Shown: piece after piece, positions 26,439-34,957 of the stretch | Numbering within the stretch: the stretch's first letter is position 1 | Layout: each line of letters starts with the position of its first letter | Source of the DNA: Ornithinimicrobium pekingense DSM 21552 | GTDB taxonomy: Bacteria; Actinomycetota; Actinomycetes; Actinomycetales; Dermatophilaceae | Reading direction: 5' to 3' | DNA: 64,000 nucleotides | NCBI RefSeq assembly: GCF_000421185.1 | Contig: NZ_ATWJ01000013.1 | Location: 219,925-283,924 of the forward strand | Position numbers and translations under genes: made by a program | Notes under the pieces: model-generated | What the model was told of the DNA's origin: nothing | Seen by the model: the letters and a program-made list of their open reading frames with translations, nothing else | Database searches by the model: none

Positions 26439-27650
26439 TCAGCGCTCCTCGTCGGTCCACCACCCGGGCTCGCGGCCGTCCTCGCCGGCGTCCAGGGTCA
26501 GGGTGAGCCGCTCGTCGCCGGCGGAGAGCAGCAGCGCGATCCGGGTGCCGGTGACCTCGGTCACGCTGACCTGCGCACGGGTCAGCCACGGGTGGCGGCG
26601 GCGGAGCGAGACCAGGTGACGGTGGGTGTCCAGGACCTCCTGCCCCCGGCCGTCGAGCTCGTCGGGCCCGGCCGGGAAGCGCGGGCGGATCTCGTCGTCG
26701 CCGCCGGGCCGGTCGTGCTTCGTGCCGGTCATGCCGAACTCGTCCCCGGCGTAGACGGACGGCACGCCGGGCAGGAGCATGAGCAGCGCCACCGCCAGGG
26801 GCAGGTGGCGCTCGTCGTGCAGCCGGGTGGCGATGCGGGTCACGTCGTGGTTGCCGACGAAGGTCTGCGGCACGAAGGCCCGGCACAGGTCGGCGTGCCG
26901 GCCGACCGTCCACGCGAGCTCGTGCAGGTTGCGGTCGTTCAGCGAGCTCCAGACCGACTTCCACAGCTCGTACTGCGTCACCGAGTCCACGCCGGAGGCC
27001 GCCACGAAGTCCTCGTAGGGGCCGTGGATGACCTCGGCCAGGATCCACACCTGCGGGTATGCCGCGCGCACCCGCTCGACGATGCCGCGCCAGCTCTGCG
27101 CCCCCGGCGCGTAGGCGGCGTCGAGGCGCCATGCGTCGACCCCGCGGGAGAGCCAGTGCGTCATCACCTCCACCACGTGGTCGGCGACCGGGGGGTGCGT
27201 CAGGTCCAGCTCGACCAGGTCCAGGTGGCCCTCGAAGCAGAGCGGGTAGCCCTCGCTCCACCGCAGCCAGCGGCCCTCCTCGCTGTCCGGACCTGCGGCG
27301 AGGGCACGCTGCACGACCGGGTGGTCACGGCTGACGTGGTTGAAGACCCCGTCCAGGCAGACCCGCACACCGCGGGCCCGCGCCTCGCGCAGCAGCTCGT
27401 CGAGGTCGCGGTCGTCGCCGAGCCGGGGGTCGACCCGCAGGTGGTCGAGGGTGTCGTAGCCGTGCGTGCGGGAGGCGAACACCGGGCCCAGGAGCAGCCC
27501 GTTGGCGCCGAGACGGACGACGTGGTCGAGCCAGCCGGTCAGCCGGCCGAGCCGGTGCCGCACCGGCTCGTCGTCCGCGGCGGTCGGCTCGGCCCCGACG
27601 AAGCCCAGCGGGTAGCAGTGCCACCAGATGACGTGGTCGGCCCAGCCCAT
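26439..27650 (-). CDS. GH13 alpha-amylase-family glycoside hydrolase
   Basis: A 403-aa protein with the GH13 catalytic barrel. Region I is DGVFNHVSRDH (100-110), the nucleophile is Asp177 in GVDAWRLDAAY, the acid/base is Glu206 in ILAEVIHG, and Asp269 lies in FVGNHDVTR. It has no signal peptide and a short C-terminal beta domain, so it is likely an intracellular alpha-glucan or trehalose-type enzyme. The ATG overlaps the MFS stop (TGATG), which puts it in an operon with an exporter and a MarR regulator. Confidence 0.9.
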   Translation of the reverse strand: MGWADHVIWWHCYPLGFVGAEPTAADDEPVRHRLGRLTGWLDHVVRLGANGLLLGPVFASRTHGYDTLDHLRVDPRLGDDRDLDELLREARARGVRVCLDGVFNHVSRDHPVVQRALAAGPDSEEGRWLRWSEGYPLCFEGHLDLVELDLTHPPVADHVVEVMTHWLSRGVDAWRLDAAYAPGAQSWRGIVERVRAAYPQVWILAEVIHGPYEDFVAASGVDSVTQYELWKSVWSSLNDRNLHELAWTVGRHADLCRAFVPQTFVGNHDVTRIATRLHDERHLPLAVALLMLLPGVPSVYAGDEFGMTGTKHDRPGGDDEIRPRFPAGPDELDGRGQEVLDTHRHLVSLRRRHPWLTRAQVSVTEVTGTRIALLLSAGDERLTLTLDAGEDGREPGWWTDEER

Positions 27651-29716
27651 CAGCGCACCTGCGACGGCTGCGGACGGACGACGTCGACGAGCAGCACGGC
27701 GGACAGCTCGGTCGCGGCCTGACGCACCTGGTCGAGGTCCACGGCCGCGTGCCGCTCGGCCACCGAGGGCTCGACGCTCGTGAGCACCGCGTCACCACCG
27801 CGCTCGGCCACCCGGACGGCGAGGTCCTGGCGCAGCTGCTCGCTGAGCAGGCCGCCCTCCCCGCCCGCGCGCCGGGCGAGCTCGACGGCATACCGCTCGG
27901 CGTCGGTGACCGCCTGCTCGTCGTCGCTGGTGAGCATGAGCGCGGCACGCTCGAGCAGGCAGGTGCCGCGGCCCACGTCCCCGTCCCCGAGCTCGGCGAC
28001 GGCCCGGGTGAGCAGCGGGCGGTCGTCGCGCCCCGCCTGCGCCGCGATGAGCGCCAGCTCGATGCCGAGCACCCGCTCCCGGGTGCGCGCGCCGACGTCA
28101 CCCTGGCGCAGCCCGGGCGTGTAGTGCTCCGAGGGGGCGCTCTGGGCCATCGTGTCAAGGTACTCGCGCTGGGCCTCGTCCGGGGTGTGGACGGTGTCGC
28201 GCAGCGGGATCGCGCGGATCGCGAGCGTGGCGAGGAAGACGACGGCCATGATGGGCAGGCCGAGCACGAAGACGTCGTGCAGCTGGTCGGCCAGGCCGGC
28301 CCGCACGGCGGCGAGCACCTCCGGGGGCAGGTCGGCGGTGGCGGCCGGGTCGAGCGCCGCACCGGCGCCCAGCTCGTCGAAGGCACCGCCCGCCTGCTCG
28401 GCGACGTCGGCCGGAAGGCGCGAGGCGATCGCCGGGCCCATGCCGATCGTCATGACGGCGCCGAAGAGCGCGATCCCGACGGTGTTGCCGACGTTGCGGA
28501 AGAACTGCAGCGCGGCCGTGCCGACGCCCAGGTCGGCCCGGGACACGGCGTTCTGCACCACGAGGGTGTACTGCTGCATCGACAGCCCCAGCCCCGTGCC
28601 CATCACCGCGATGGCGGCGGTCAGCTGCCACTCGGTGGAGCCGGCGTCGAGCCGGGTCAGCATCCACAGGCCGACGGCGATGACGACGGTGCCCAGCAGC
28701 ATCAGCTCCTTGTAGCGGCCGGTGAGCGTGACCAGGTAGCCGGACACGATGCCGATGACGATCAGCCCCAGCATCATCGGCATGAGGATCAGGCCCGACT
28801 CGGTCGCGCCGACCCCCAGCACGCCCTGGGCGTAGACCGGGACGTAGATGATCGCGCCGAACATCACCATCGCCAGGCCGAACGCCGCGACGTTGGCCCA
28901 GGTGAAGATGCTGTTGCGGAACAGCCCCAGCGGCAGCAGCGGGTTCTCCGCGCGCAGCTCGACCAGGACGAAGAGCGCCAGCAGCACGGCGCCGCCGGCG
29001 AGGAGGCCGACGATCACCGGCGAGCCCCACGGGTAGGTGACGCCGCCGAAGGAGATCGCCAGCAGCACCGCCACCAGCGCCGGGGTGAGGGTGACGATGC
29101 CGAGCACGTCGACCCGTCCCCGCGTCGCGGTGTGGTCCAGGTGCAGGAAGCGGGCGATGATGAACACCGCCGCCACCCCGATGGGCAGGGCCGCGAAGAA
29201 CAGCCAGCGCCAGCCCCAGTGGTCGGTGATCCACCCGCCGGCGATCGGGCCGGCGACCGAGGTCACGCCGAAGACGGCACCCATCAGGCCCTGGTACTTC
29301 CCGCGCTGCCGGGCGGGGATGATGTCGCCGATGATCGTCTGGGACAGCGGCATCAGCGTGCCCATCCCCAGACCCTGGACCGCGCGTCCCGCGACGAGCG
29401 TCCAGAAGTTCGGCGCGAGCCCGGAGATGACCGAGCCGACCATGAAGACCACCAGACCGCCCAGGTAGAACCGGCGGCGGCCGAAGATGTCGGAGAGCTT
29501 GCCCACGATCGGGACCACGATGGCCGAGACGAGCATGGCGGCCGTGGCGACCCAGCTGTAGTGGTCCATCCCGCCGAGCTCGACGACGATCCGCGGCATC
29601 GCCGGGCCGACGATGCCCTGGCTGATGGAGGCGACGAACATGCCGAGCATGAGGCCGACGAAGACGCGGCGGTGCTCGGGCGAGAGGCGGTAGGGGGCGG
29701 GGGCGGTCGCGGTCAC
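27650..29716 (-). CDS. MFS drug exporter (DHA2, EmrB/QacA type) with C-terminal extension
   Basis: A 688-aa transporter with fourteen predicted helices. Motif A appears as GKLSDIFGRRR (about 72-82) and motif C as GAVFGVTSVAGPIAGGWITD (about 147). The last helix ends near 515. About 170 further residues are hydrophilic, Ala/Glu/Arg-rich and helical, which is longer than usual for DHA2 exporters. The GTG start overlaps the marR stop (GTGA). Likely a multidrug or toxic-compound efflux pump under MarR control. Confidence 0.88.
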   Translation of the reverse strand: MTATAPAPYRLSPEHRRVFVGLMLGMFVASISQGIVGPAMPRIVVELGGMDHYSWVATAAMLVSAIVVPIVGKLSDIFGRRRFYLGGLVVFMVGSVISGLAPNFWTLVAGRAVQGLGMGTLMPLSQTIIGDIIPARQRGKYQGLMGAVFGVTSVAGPIAGGWITDHWGWRWLFFAALPIGVAAVFIIARFLHLDHTATRGRVDVLGIVTLTPALVAVLLAISFGGVTYPWGSPVIVGLLAGGAVLLALFVLVELRAENPLLPLGLFRNSIFTWANVAAFGLAMVMFGAIIYVPVYAQGVLGVGATESGLILMPMMLGLIVIGIVSGYLVTLTGRYKELMLLGTVVIAVGLWMLTRLDAGSTEWQLTAAIAVMGTGLGLSMQQYTLVVQNAVSRADLGVGTAALQFFRNVGNTVGIALFGAVMTIGMGPAIASRLPADVAEQAGGAFDELGAGAALDPAATADLPPEVLAAVRAGLADQLHDVFVLGLPIMAVVFLATLAIRAIPLRDTVHTPDEAQREYLDTMAQSAPSEHYTPGLRQGDVGARTRERVLGIELALIAAQAGRDDRPLLTRAVAELGDGDVGRGTCLLERAALMLTSDDEQAVTDAERYAVELARRAGGEGGLLSEQLRQDLAVRVAERGGDAVLTSVEPSVAERHAAVDLDQVRQAATELSAVLLVDVVRPQPSQVR

Positions 29717-30165
29717 GGCGCGCTCCGCTCGCGCCGGTCGGCCCGGCGGGCCTCGAGCGAGTCGGTCAGCTGGGAGAGCAGGCGCGCCAGCTCGGCCCGG
29801 TCGTGCTCGGCCCAGCCGTCGAGGGCGTCGGTGACCAGGGCCACCCGCCGCGCGCGCTCGCGCCCGACGGCGGCGGCGCCGGCGTCGGTCAGGGACAGCA
29901 GCGAGGCGCGGCCGTCGGCGGGGTCCGGCCGGCGGCCGATCAGGCCACGGTCGGCGAGCGAGCCGAGGCGGCGGCTCATGGTGGAGGGGTCCAGGCCCTC
30001 GGCCCGGGCCAGGTCGCGCGAGCGCACCTCGGCCCCCTCGGTGCCGGGCAGGGCGAGCCGGACGAGCACGATGAAGTCGGTGCGGGACAGCTCCTCGCCC
30101 TGGAAGTCGTGGATGAGGCGGCCCATCGAGGTGATGGCGCGCGCCAGCTGCTCAGAAAGTTGCAT
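29713..30165 (-). CDS. MarR-family transcriptional regulator
   Basis: A 150-aa winged-helix regulator with the DNA-binding segment RSRDLARAEGLDPSTMSRRLGSLADRGLIGRRPDPADGRASLLSLTDAG (about 55-105, broken here only for description: the wing is DPADGRAS). It probably represses itself and the exporter/amylase genes that follow with overlapping codons. The start at 30165 lies inside a palindrome that is a likely self-operator. An upstream GTG three codons earlier is an alternative. Confidence 0.87.
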   Translation of the reverse strand: MQLSEQLARAITSMGRLIHDFQGEELSRTDFIVLVRLALPGTEGAEVRSRDLARAEGLDPSTMSRRLGSLADRGLIGRRPDPADGRASLLSLTDAGAAAVGRERARRVALVTDALDGWAEHDRAELARLLSQLTDSLEARRADRRERSAP

Positions 30166-30179
30166 GATGCACACATCAT
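30164..30179. promoter_or_regulatory. MarR-type operator over the marR start
   Basis: ATGATG-CACA-CATCAT (30164-30179) is a perfect 6-4-6 inverted repeat overlapping the marR start codon. Short palindromes at this position are typical for autoregulated MarR genes. Confidence 0.6.
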
Positions 30180-30320
30180 CGTCGTCCGGGCGTGGTTTAT
30201 TCCGCTCCCCCTGTCCACCGGTCGGTGACGGCGATGACTTCGGGGCGCCGCCCGGGTCGGACCTGGTGACGGCGCCCGCGTCGGCGGCGCACGGCATACC
30301 CGACCCGGAGGAGACCCGAC

Positions 30321-30803
30321 ATGCCTCAGCACCACCTGCTCTTCGTCAACCTGCCCGTGGCCGACCTCGGGCGCAGCCGGGCGTTCTTCGCGGGCCTGGG
30401 CTACCCCTTCGACGAGGACTACTGCGACTCCGACGCGCTGTGCCTGCGGCTGGGCCCCACCCACTACGCGATGCTGCTGCGCGAGGACTTCTTCGCCGGC
30501 TTCCACGACCGGCGGAGGGCCCCGCGCGGCTCGGTGGAGACGCTGCTGTGCCTGTCGGCCGACTCGCGGGAGGCGGTCGACGAGCTCGTCGACCGGGCCG
30601 TCCTGGCCGGCGGCCGCGACGTGCGGACCGAGGACCACGGCTTCATGTACGGCCGGTCCTACAGCGACCTGGACGGTCACATCTGGGAGGTCATGTGGAT
30701 GGACCCGCAGGCCGCGGGGGCTGGACCGGAGGCGCTGGTCGGTGCCAGTGTGGACGGCGGGCCCGGTGCGGCCGGGCCCCGCGACGAAGGGGAGATGCGA
30801 TGA
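30321..30803 (+). CDS. VOC/glyoxalase-fold protein
   Basis: A 160-aa protein of the vicinal oxygen chelate superfamily: LFVNLPVADLGRSRAFFAGLGYPF (about 7-30) and FMYGRSYSDLDGHIWEVMWMD (about 108-128) are the two beta-alpha-beta module signatures. A Gly/Ala-rich tail follows from 130. RBS GGAGGAGA lies 6 nt upstream. The stop overlaps the sigma-factor start (ATGA), so the two are co-translated. Substrate unknown; such proteins often sit with ECF sigma factors. Confidence 0.87.
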   Translation: MPQHHLLFVNLPVADLGRSRAFFAGLGYPFDEDYCDSDALCLRLGPTHYAMLLREDFFAGFHDRRRAPRGSVETLLCLSADSREAVDELVDRAVLAGGRDVRTEDHGFMYGRSYSDLDGHIWEVMWMDPQAAGAGPEALVGASVDGGPGAAGPRDEGEMR

Positions 30804-31813
30804 CCGTGCTCGACGGCGGACGGACCGCGACGGCGCAGGCCGCCACCGACACGACGTTCGAGGAGCTGACCGCACCGCTGCGGGGTGAGCTGCTGGCGCA
30901 CTGCTACCGGATGCTGGGGTCGGCCGGGGAGGCCGAGGACATGGTGCAGGAGACCTACCTGCGCGCCTGGCGGGCGTTCCACTCCTTCGAGGGCCGCTCC
31001 TCGGTGCGCACGTGGATGTACACGATCGCCACCAACACCTGCCTGACCGCCCTGAAGCGGCAGTCGCGACGCCCGCTGCCCAGCGGCCTGGGCCAGCCGC
31101 CGGGCGACCCCCGCGTGCCCGTCGTGGAGGACCGCTCGCGGGACTGGCTCGAGCCCCTGCCCGACCGGATGGTCTGGGGCGAGGCGCAGCCGGACCCGGC
31201 CGAGGCCGCCGTCGCCAGCGAGGGGGTGCAGCTGGCGGTCGTCGCCGCGCTCCAGGACCTGCCCCCGCGCCAGCGCGCCGCCCTCGTGCTGCGCGACGTG
31301 CTGCAGCTGTCGGCGGCCGAGACCGCCGAGGCGCTGGGGTGCACGGTCGCCGCGGCCAACTCCGCGCTCCAGCGGGCCCGGGCCACCCTGGGCGACGGCG
31401 TCAGCAGCGCCGGGCGCCGGGTGCACGAGCTCACCGAGGGCGAGCGCGAGATCTTCGCGCGCTTCTGCGAGGCCTTCGAGCGGTATGACGTGCCCGCGGT
31501 GGTCGGGGTGATGGCCGACCAGGCGCGCTGGCAGATGCCGCCGTTCGACCGCTACTACCTGGGCCGGCAGGCGATCGCCGACCTCATCGGCACCCAGTGC
31601 CCGGCCAGCGGGCCGCTCGACCTGCGCATGGTGCCGACCGTCTCCAACGGCCAGCCCGCCGCGGGGATGTACCTGCGCGGCCCCGACGGCGTCCACCGGC
31701 CCTTCCAGCTGTGCGTGCTGGACATCGTCGACGGGCAGGTGACCTCGGTGGTGGGCTTCTTCTCCCCCGACGCGTTCGAGCAGGCCGGGCTGCCGGGGGA
31801 GCTGAGCAGCTGA
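30800..31813 (+). CDS. ECF sigma factor with C-terminal SnoaL-like domain
   Basis: A 337-aa sigma-70 family factor. Region 2 includes CYRMLGSAGEAEDMVQETYLRAWRAF (about 35-60); region 4 includes LPPRQRAALVLRDVLQLSAAETAEALG (about 155-181). The C-terminal part (about 210-330; FCEAFERYDVPAVVGVMADQARWQMPPF) is an NTF2/SnoaL-like domain. Factors of this kind (SigG/SigJ type) use that domain as a built-in regulator in place of a separate anti-sigma factor; none is seen here. A strong terminator follows at 31838-31878. Confidence 0.88.
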   Translation: MTVLDGGRTATAQAATDTTFEELTAPLRGELLAHCYRMLGSAGEAEDMVQETYLRAWRAFHSFEGRSSVRTWMYTIATNTCLTALKRQSRRPLPSGLGQPPGDPRVPVVEDRSRDWLEPLPDRMVWGEAQPDPAEAAVASEGVQLAVVAALQDLPPRQRAALVLRDVLQLSAAETAEALGCTVAAANSALQRARATLGDGVSSAGRRVHELTEGEREIFARFCEAFERYDVPAVVGVMADQARWQMPPFDRYYLGRQAIADLIGTQCPASGPLDLRMVPTVSNGQPAAGMYLRGPDGVHRPFQLCVLDIVDGQVTSVVGFFSPDAFEQAGLPGELSS

Positions 31814-31837
31814 GCGGCCGGGTCCGGGGACGACGAA

Positions 31838-31878
31838 GGCCGCACCGTGCGCCGAGGAGGTCGGCGGGCGGTGCGGCC
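31838..31878 (+). terminator. Terminator after the ECF sigma gene
   Basis: GGCCGCACCG (31838-31847) pairs perfectly with CGGTGCGGCC (31869-31878). The stop codon is 25 nt upstream and the next gene is convergent. Confidence 0.75.
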
Positions 31879-31919
31879 CGTGTCGTGCTGCCGGAATCCC
31901 GGCGTTGCCGGCGGGGGCG

Positions 31920-32096
31920 TCAGCGGGGCAGGTGCTCCACCGGGCGCCAGGAGGCGCCGACGCGGCCCAGGGTGTGGGCGCCGCGGGCGACACCACGCCC
32001 GAGGTCGGCGGGGGCGGCTCCGCGCGCACCGGCCGCACGGCCGATCACGAGCAGGGAGATCAGGGACAGGGCGACCAGCAGGGTCAGCTCGAGCAT
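31920..32096 (-). CDS. 58-aa single-pass membrane peptide
   Basis: A small gene: ATG at 32096 with a very strong AAGGAGG ribosome binding site 7 nt upstream, stop TGA at 31920-31922. The peptide begins MLELTLLVALSLISLLVIG, one clear membrane helix, then an Ala/Gly/Arg-rich cytoplasmic tail (AAGARGAAPADLGRGVARG) ending SWRPVEHLPR. It is divergent from a LysR gene with a shared palindrome, so it is a likely target of that regulator. No homologue is recognised. Confidence 0.72.
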   Translation of the reverse strand: MLELTLLVALSLISLLVIGRAAGARGAAPADLGRGVARGAHTLGRVGASWRPVEHLPR

Positions 32097-32167
32097 GGGT
32101 CAACCTCCTTGGGTCAGATCGTGGTTCAGGGTCCGACCACCGGTGACGACCGAGGTCGTCTGGTGAT

Positions 32168-32186
32168 CTGTCATCTAATCTGACAG
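32168..32186. promoter_or_regulatory. LysR-type operator in the divergent region
   Basis: CTGTCATCTAATCTGACAG (32168-32186) is an inverted repeat with 6-bp arms and a 7-bp spacer, and contains the T-N11-A pattern of LysR boxes. It lies 57 bp before the LysR start and 71 bp before the 58-aa gene start, in an AT-rich patch (GCTTTTTTCATAAGG follows). Confidence 0.65.
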
Positions 32187-32242
32187 GCTTTTTTCATAAG
32201 GACAAGTCACGGTTTCTGCCGGGTACCTGTAAGAATGCCTAC

Positions 32243-33172
32243 ATGTTCAACCCCGACCACCTGATCACCCTGCGTGCCGTCGTCGAGGAGGGCACGGTGC
32301 TCGCCGCGGCCGACCGGCTGCGCCTCACCCCCTCGGCCGTCAGCCAGCAGCTGGGGCGCCTCCAGGAGCAGGTCGGACAGCCCGTGATGGTGCGTCAGGG
32401 CAGGGGTCTGGTGCCCACCGACGTGGCCGCCGTCCTGGTCCGTCTGGCCCACGACGTGGAGGAGCTGGACGAGCGGGCCCGGGCCGAGCTGGACCGCCTG
32501 CGCGAGCAGGTCTCGGGGCCGCTGGTTGTCGCCGCGTTCGCGACCGCCCTGCGCGGCCTCGTCGCGCCGGCCACGCGGCTCCTGGCCCAGAGGTACCCCC
32601 ACCTGGAGGTGACGATCCGCGAGCACACCCCCGAGGAGGCGATGCCCGCGCTGCGCCGCGGCGACGTGGACCTGGTGCTGGTGCACGACTGGACCGACCG
32701 GCACGTCTCGATCCGGACCGGGCTGCTCGCCCACCTGCTCGGCCTCGACCCGGTCGACCTGGCCACCCTGCGCGACGAGCCGCTGCAGGTCGGCCCGGAG
32801 GGGGTCGACCTCGACGACCTGGGCGGCCGGGTGTGGATCGACGACACCCCGGGCGTCTTCAGCGACTGGCTGCGCGGGGCGCTCCAGGAGCGCGGGCTGC
32901 CGCACCGCATCGGGGCGACGGTGGACAACCCGACCGCCCGGCTGGAGCTGGTGGCCCACGGCTTCGGCATCTGCCTGCTCCCCCGGCTCGGCCGCGACGT
33001 CGTGCCGGCGCAGGTCGTCACCCACCCGCTCATCGAGGCCCCGACCCGCCGGGTCCACGCGGTCCACCGCGACGCCAGCGGACGCCGGCCCGCGGTCGAG
33101 GCGGCCGTGGAAGCCCTGCGGGACGTCTGGCGGGCCCGCGAGGAGCTGCCGGACGACCCCAACGGCACGTGA
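32243..33172 (+). CDS. LysR-family transcriptional regulator
   Basis: A 309-aa regulator with an N-terminal winged helix (LITLRAVVEEGTVLAAADRL then LTPSAVSQQLGRLQEQ, about 7-42) and a periplasmic-binding-protein-like effector domain (about 90-300). The effector ligand is unknown. No SD is obvious; AAGAAT lies 6 nt before the ATG, so the mRNA may be leaderless. The divergent 58-aa peptide gene is its probable target through the palindrome between them. Confidence 0.9.
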   Translation: MFNPDHLITLRAVVEEGTVLAAADRLRLTPSAVSQQLGRLQEQVGQPVMVRQGRGLVPTDVAAVLVRLAHDVEELDERARAELDRLREQVSGPLVVAAFATALRGLVAPATRLLAQRYPHLEVTIREHTPEEAMPALRRGDVDLVLVHDWTDRHVSIRTGLLAHLLGLDPVDLATLRDEPLQVGPEGVDLDDLGGRVWIDDTPGVFSDWLRGALQERGLPHRIGATVDNPTARLELVAHGFGICLLPRLGRDVVPAQVVTHPLIEAPTRRVHAVHRDASGRRPAVEAAVEALRDVWRAREELPDDPNGT

Positions 33173-33205
33173 GGCCGCGCACGACCCACTCACGCGAGTG
33201 CGCTG

Positions 33206-33332
33206 TGCACGCCATACCCCGCGAGGGCGTGCAGGCACCTGACTTCGATGGTGGCGCCGGAGAAGGTCGCTCGCGCGGGGGTAATTTCCCTCGCACGAGC
33301 ACTGTTCCCCCGCGCGAGCACTGTTCCCCCGC
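33206..33332. repeat. Hairpins and 19-bp tandem repeat between convergent genes
   Basis: TGCACGCC (33206-33213) pairs with GGCGTGCA (33226-33233), a probable terminator for the LysR gene. Next, CTCGCGCGGGGG (33270-33281) is the exact inverse of 33307-33318. Within this, an 18-bp unit CGAGCACTGTTCCCCCGC occurs twice with a 19-bp period (33296 and 33315). No gene is present. Confidence 0.65.
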
Positions 33333-33341
33333 AGGCGAGGC

Positions 33342-33950
33342 TCAGGCGCTGCGGCCGGCGACCGAGGCGATGCCCAGCCAGGTGTGGTGGTTGCCCGCCC
33401 AGCACCAGCCGAGCTTGGGCGCGCCACGACGGTCGCGCCCGTCGCGACCGGTGCCGTTGCTGATCCACAGCGCGGGCACCCTGCGGTCCAGGCGACCGGG
33501 GCGCGAGGCTGGCCGGCGTGACCCGGACGTCATGAAGCAGCGGTTGCGCTCCAGCAGCGCGGGCACCTGCAGCGCCCAGGCGACACCCTCGGCGGCCGTC
33601 ATCAGGCTGCGGCCACGGTCGCGGATCTGCGGGTCCACGGTGTCGGGGCTGAGGTCGACGTACTCGTCGCCGCGCTCGGGCCCGGCCACCGCGTAGAGGT
33701 CGGCATCCGGCAGCTCGACGCCCTCGGCCGGGCCGAACTCCTCCAGGTCGGTGAGGTCCTCGACCACGAACCCGCTGCGCCCGCCCAGCCGCAGCAGCGG
33801 CACGAGGTCGGCCACCGGGGTGTGCCGTGGGTGCACGACGAGCAGGTCGCCCCGCAGTCCCTCCGGCAGGGGCGGGACCTCCAGCCCGAGCCGCAGCAGG
33901 TGGGCGTGCTGGTCGGCCAGCGAGGGCAGGGTGGGGACGGGTGCGGACAC
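33342..33950 (-). CDS. DUF5701 family protein
   Basis: A 202-aa protein matching the actinobacterial DUF5701 pattern: DADLYAVAGPERGDEYVDLSPDT (about 75), LLERNRCFMTSGSR (about 128) and the C-terminal signature VPALWISNGT...GAPKLGWCWAGNHHTWLG. Function unknown. The GTG start at 33950 is set by AGGAGG 6 nt upstream; longer frames upstream lack support. Confidence 0.82.
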   Translation of the reverse strand: MSAPVPTLPSLADQHAHLLRLGLEVPPLPEGLRGDLLVVHPRHTPVADLVPLLRLGGRSGFVVEDLTDLEEFGPAEGVELPDADLYAVAGPERGDEYVDLSPDTVDPQIRDRGRSLMTAAEGVAWALQVPALLERNRCFMTSGSRRPASRPGRLDRRVPALWISNGTGRDGRDRRGAPKLGWCWAGNHHTWLGIASVAGRSA

Positions 33951-34043
33951 GGGCGGCCTCCTGGGTCGACGACCCCGGTCAACGCCGCAGCGGCACGCGG
34001 GCATTCCCGCGCGCCGCCGGCGCCGTCCCGCGTCGCAGCGGCG

Positions 34044-34907
34044 TCAGAAGACCGGCTTGCCCCCGGTCACCCCGAGCACCGTGCCGGAGACGTAGCTCGC
34101 CTCGTCGGAGGCCAGGAAGACGTAGGCCGCCGCCACCTCCACCGGGTGTCCCGCTCGCCCGAGCGGGGTGTCCGAGCCGAAGCCCTCGACCTTGTCCGCC
34201 GCCATCGTCGCGGGGATGAGCGGCGTCCAGATCGGGCCGGGCGCGACGGCGTTGACGCGGATGCCGCGCGGCCCGAGCTCGGCGGCCAGGTTGACCACGA
34301 GGTTGTTGAGCGCCGCCTTGGTCGCCGCGTAGTCGAGCAGGTGGTCCGAGGGCGAGTAGGCCTGGACCGAGGTGGTGATGACGACGCTGCCGCCGTTGCC
34401 CTCCAGCTCCGAGGCCAGCTCGCGCACCAGCCAGAACGGCGAGAACACGTTGGTGGCGAAGGTCCGCTCGACCTGCTCGGGCGGGAACTCCTCGAGCGTG
34501 TCGTGGGTCATCTGGTAGGCCGCGTTGGCGACGAGCACGTCCAGCCCGCCGAGCGCCTGCACGGCGTCGCGGGCCAGTTGGCGGTTGGCCTCGAGGTCGC
34601 GCAGGTCGACGGCGAAGAGGTGGGCCGTGCCGCCCGCCTGCTCGACCAGCTCCTTGGTCCGCTGCGCGTCCGCCTCCTCCTCCGGCAGGTGGGCGACCGC
34701 GACCTGGGCACCCTCCTTGGCGAAGGTGATGGCGACCGCCCGGCCGATGCCGGAGTCGCCGCCCGTGACCAGTGCGCGGCGGCCGCTGAGCCGCTCGCGG
34801 CCGGTCCACGACTCCTCGCCGTGGTCGGGGGCAGGCTCCAGCTCCCCGACGGTGCCGGGCCACTCCTGGGTCTGGCCGGGGATCGAGGTCAGGTCAGGAC
34901 GGGTCAT
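34044..34907 (-). CDS. Short-chain dehydrogenase/reductase (YghA-like)
   Basis: A 287-aa classical/extended SDR with an N-terminal extension, cofactor motif TGGDSGIGRA (about 48-57), catalytic Ser in ITTSVQAYS, and the YAATK motif (about 201-205). The fold and the C-terminal VSGTVLGVTGG match stress-linked SDRs such as YghA. AAGGAGGAAGC precedes the ATG. It lies 50 nt downstream of the catalase gene on the same strand, so it is probably part of the same oxidative-stress unit. Confidence 0.9.
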   Translation of the reverse strand: MTRPDLTSIPGQTQEWPGTVGELEPAPDHGEESWTGRERLSGRRALVTGGDSGIGRAVAITFAKEGAQVAVAHLPEEEADAQRTKELVEQAGGTAHLFAVDLRDLEANRQLARDAVQALGGLDVLVANAAYQMTHDTLEEFPPEQVERTFATNVFSPFWLVRELASELEGNGGSVVITTSVQAYSPSDHLLDYAATKAALNNLVVNLAAELGPRGIRVNAVAPGPIWTPLIPATMAADKVEGFGSDTPLGRAGHPVEVAAAYVFLASDEASYVSGTVLGVTGGKPVF

Positions 34908-34957
34908 GCTTCCTCCTTGGGTATGGGGTGTGGTGCCGGTCGGGTGTGCCGCCTGCC

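Noticed and set aside
27749..30800. A very long plus-strand open frame running into the ECF sigma gene.
   Set aside because: Only the part from 30800 has sigma-factor motifs, and the ATGA overlap with the VOC gene fixes the start. The rest is antisense to the exporter and marR.
33296..33332. Possible CRISPR repeat.
   Set aside because: Only two units with a 19-bp period and no spacers or cas genes.
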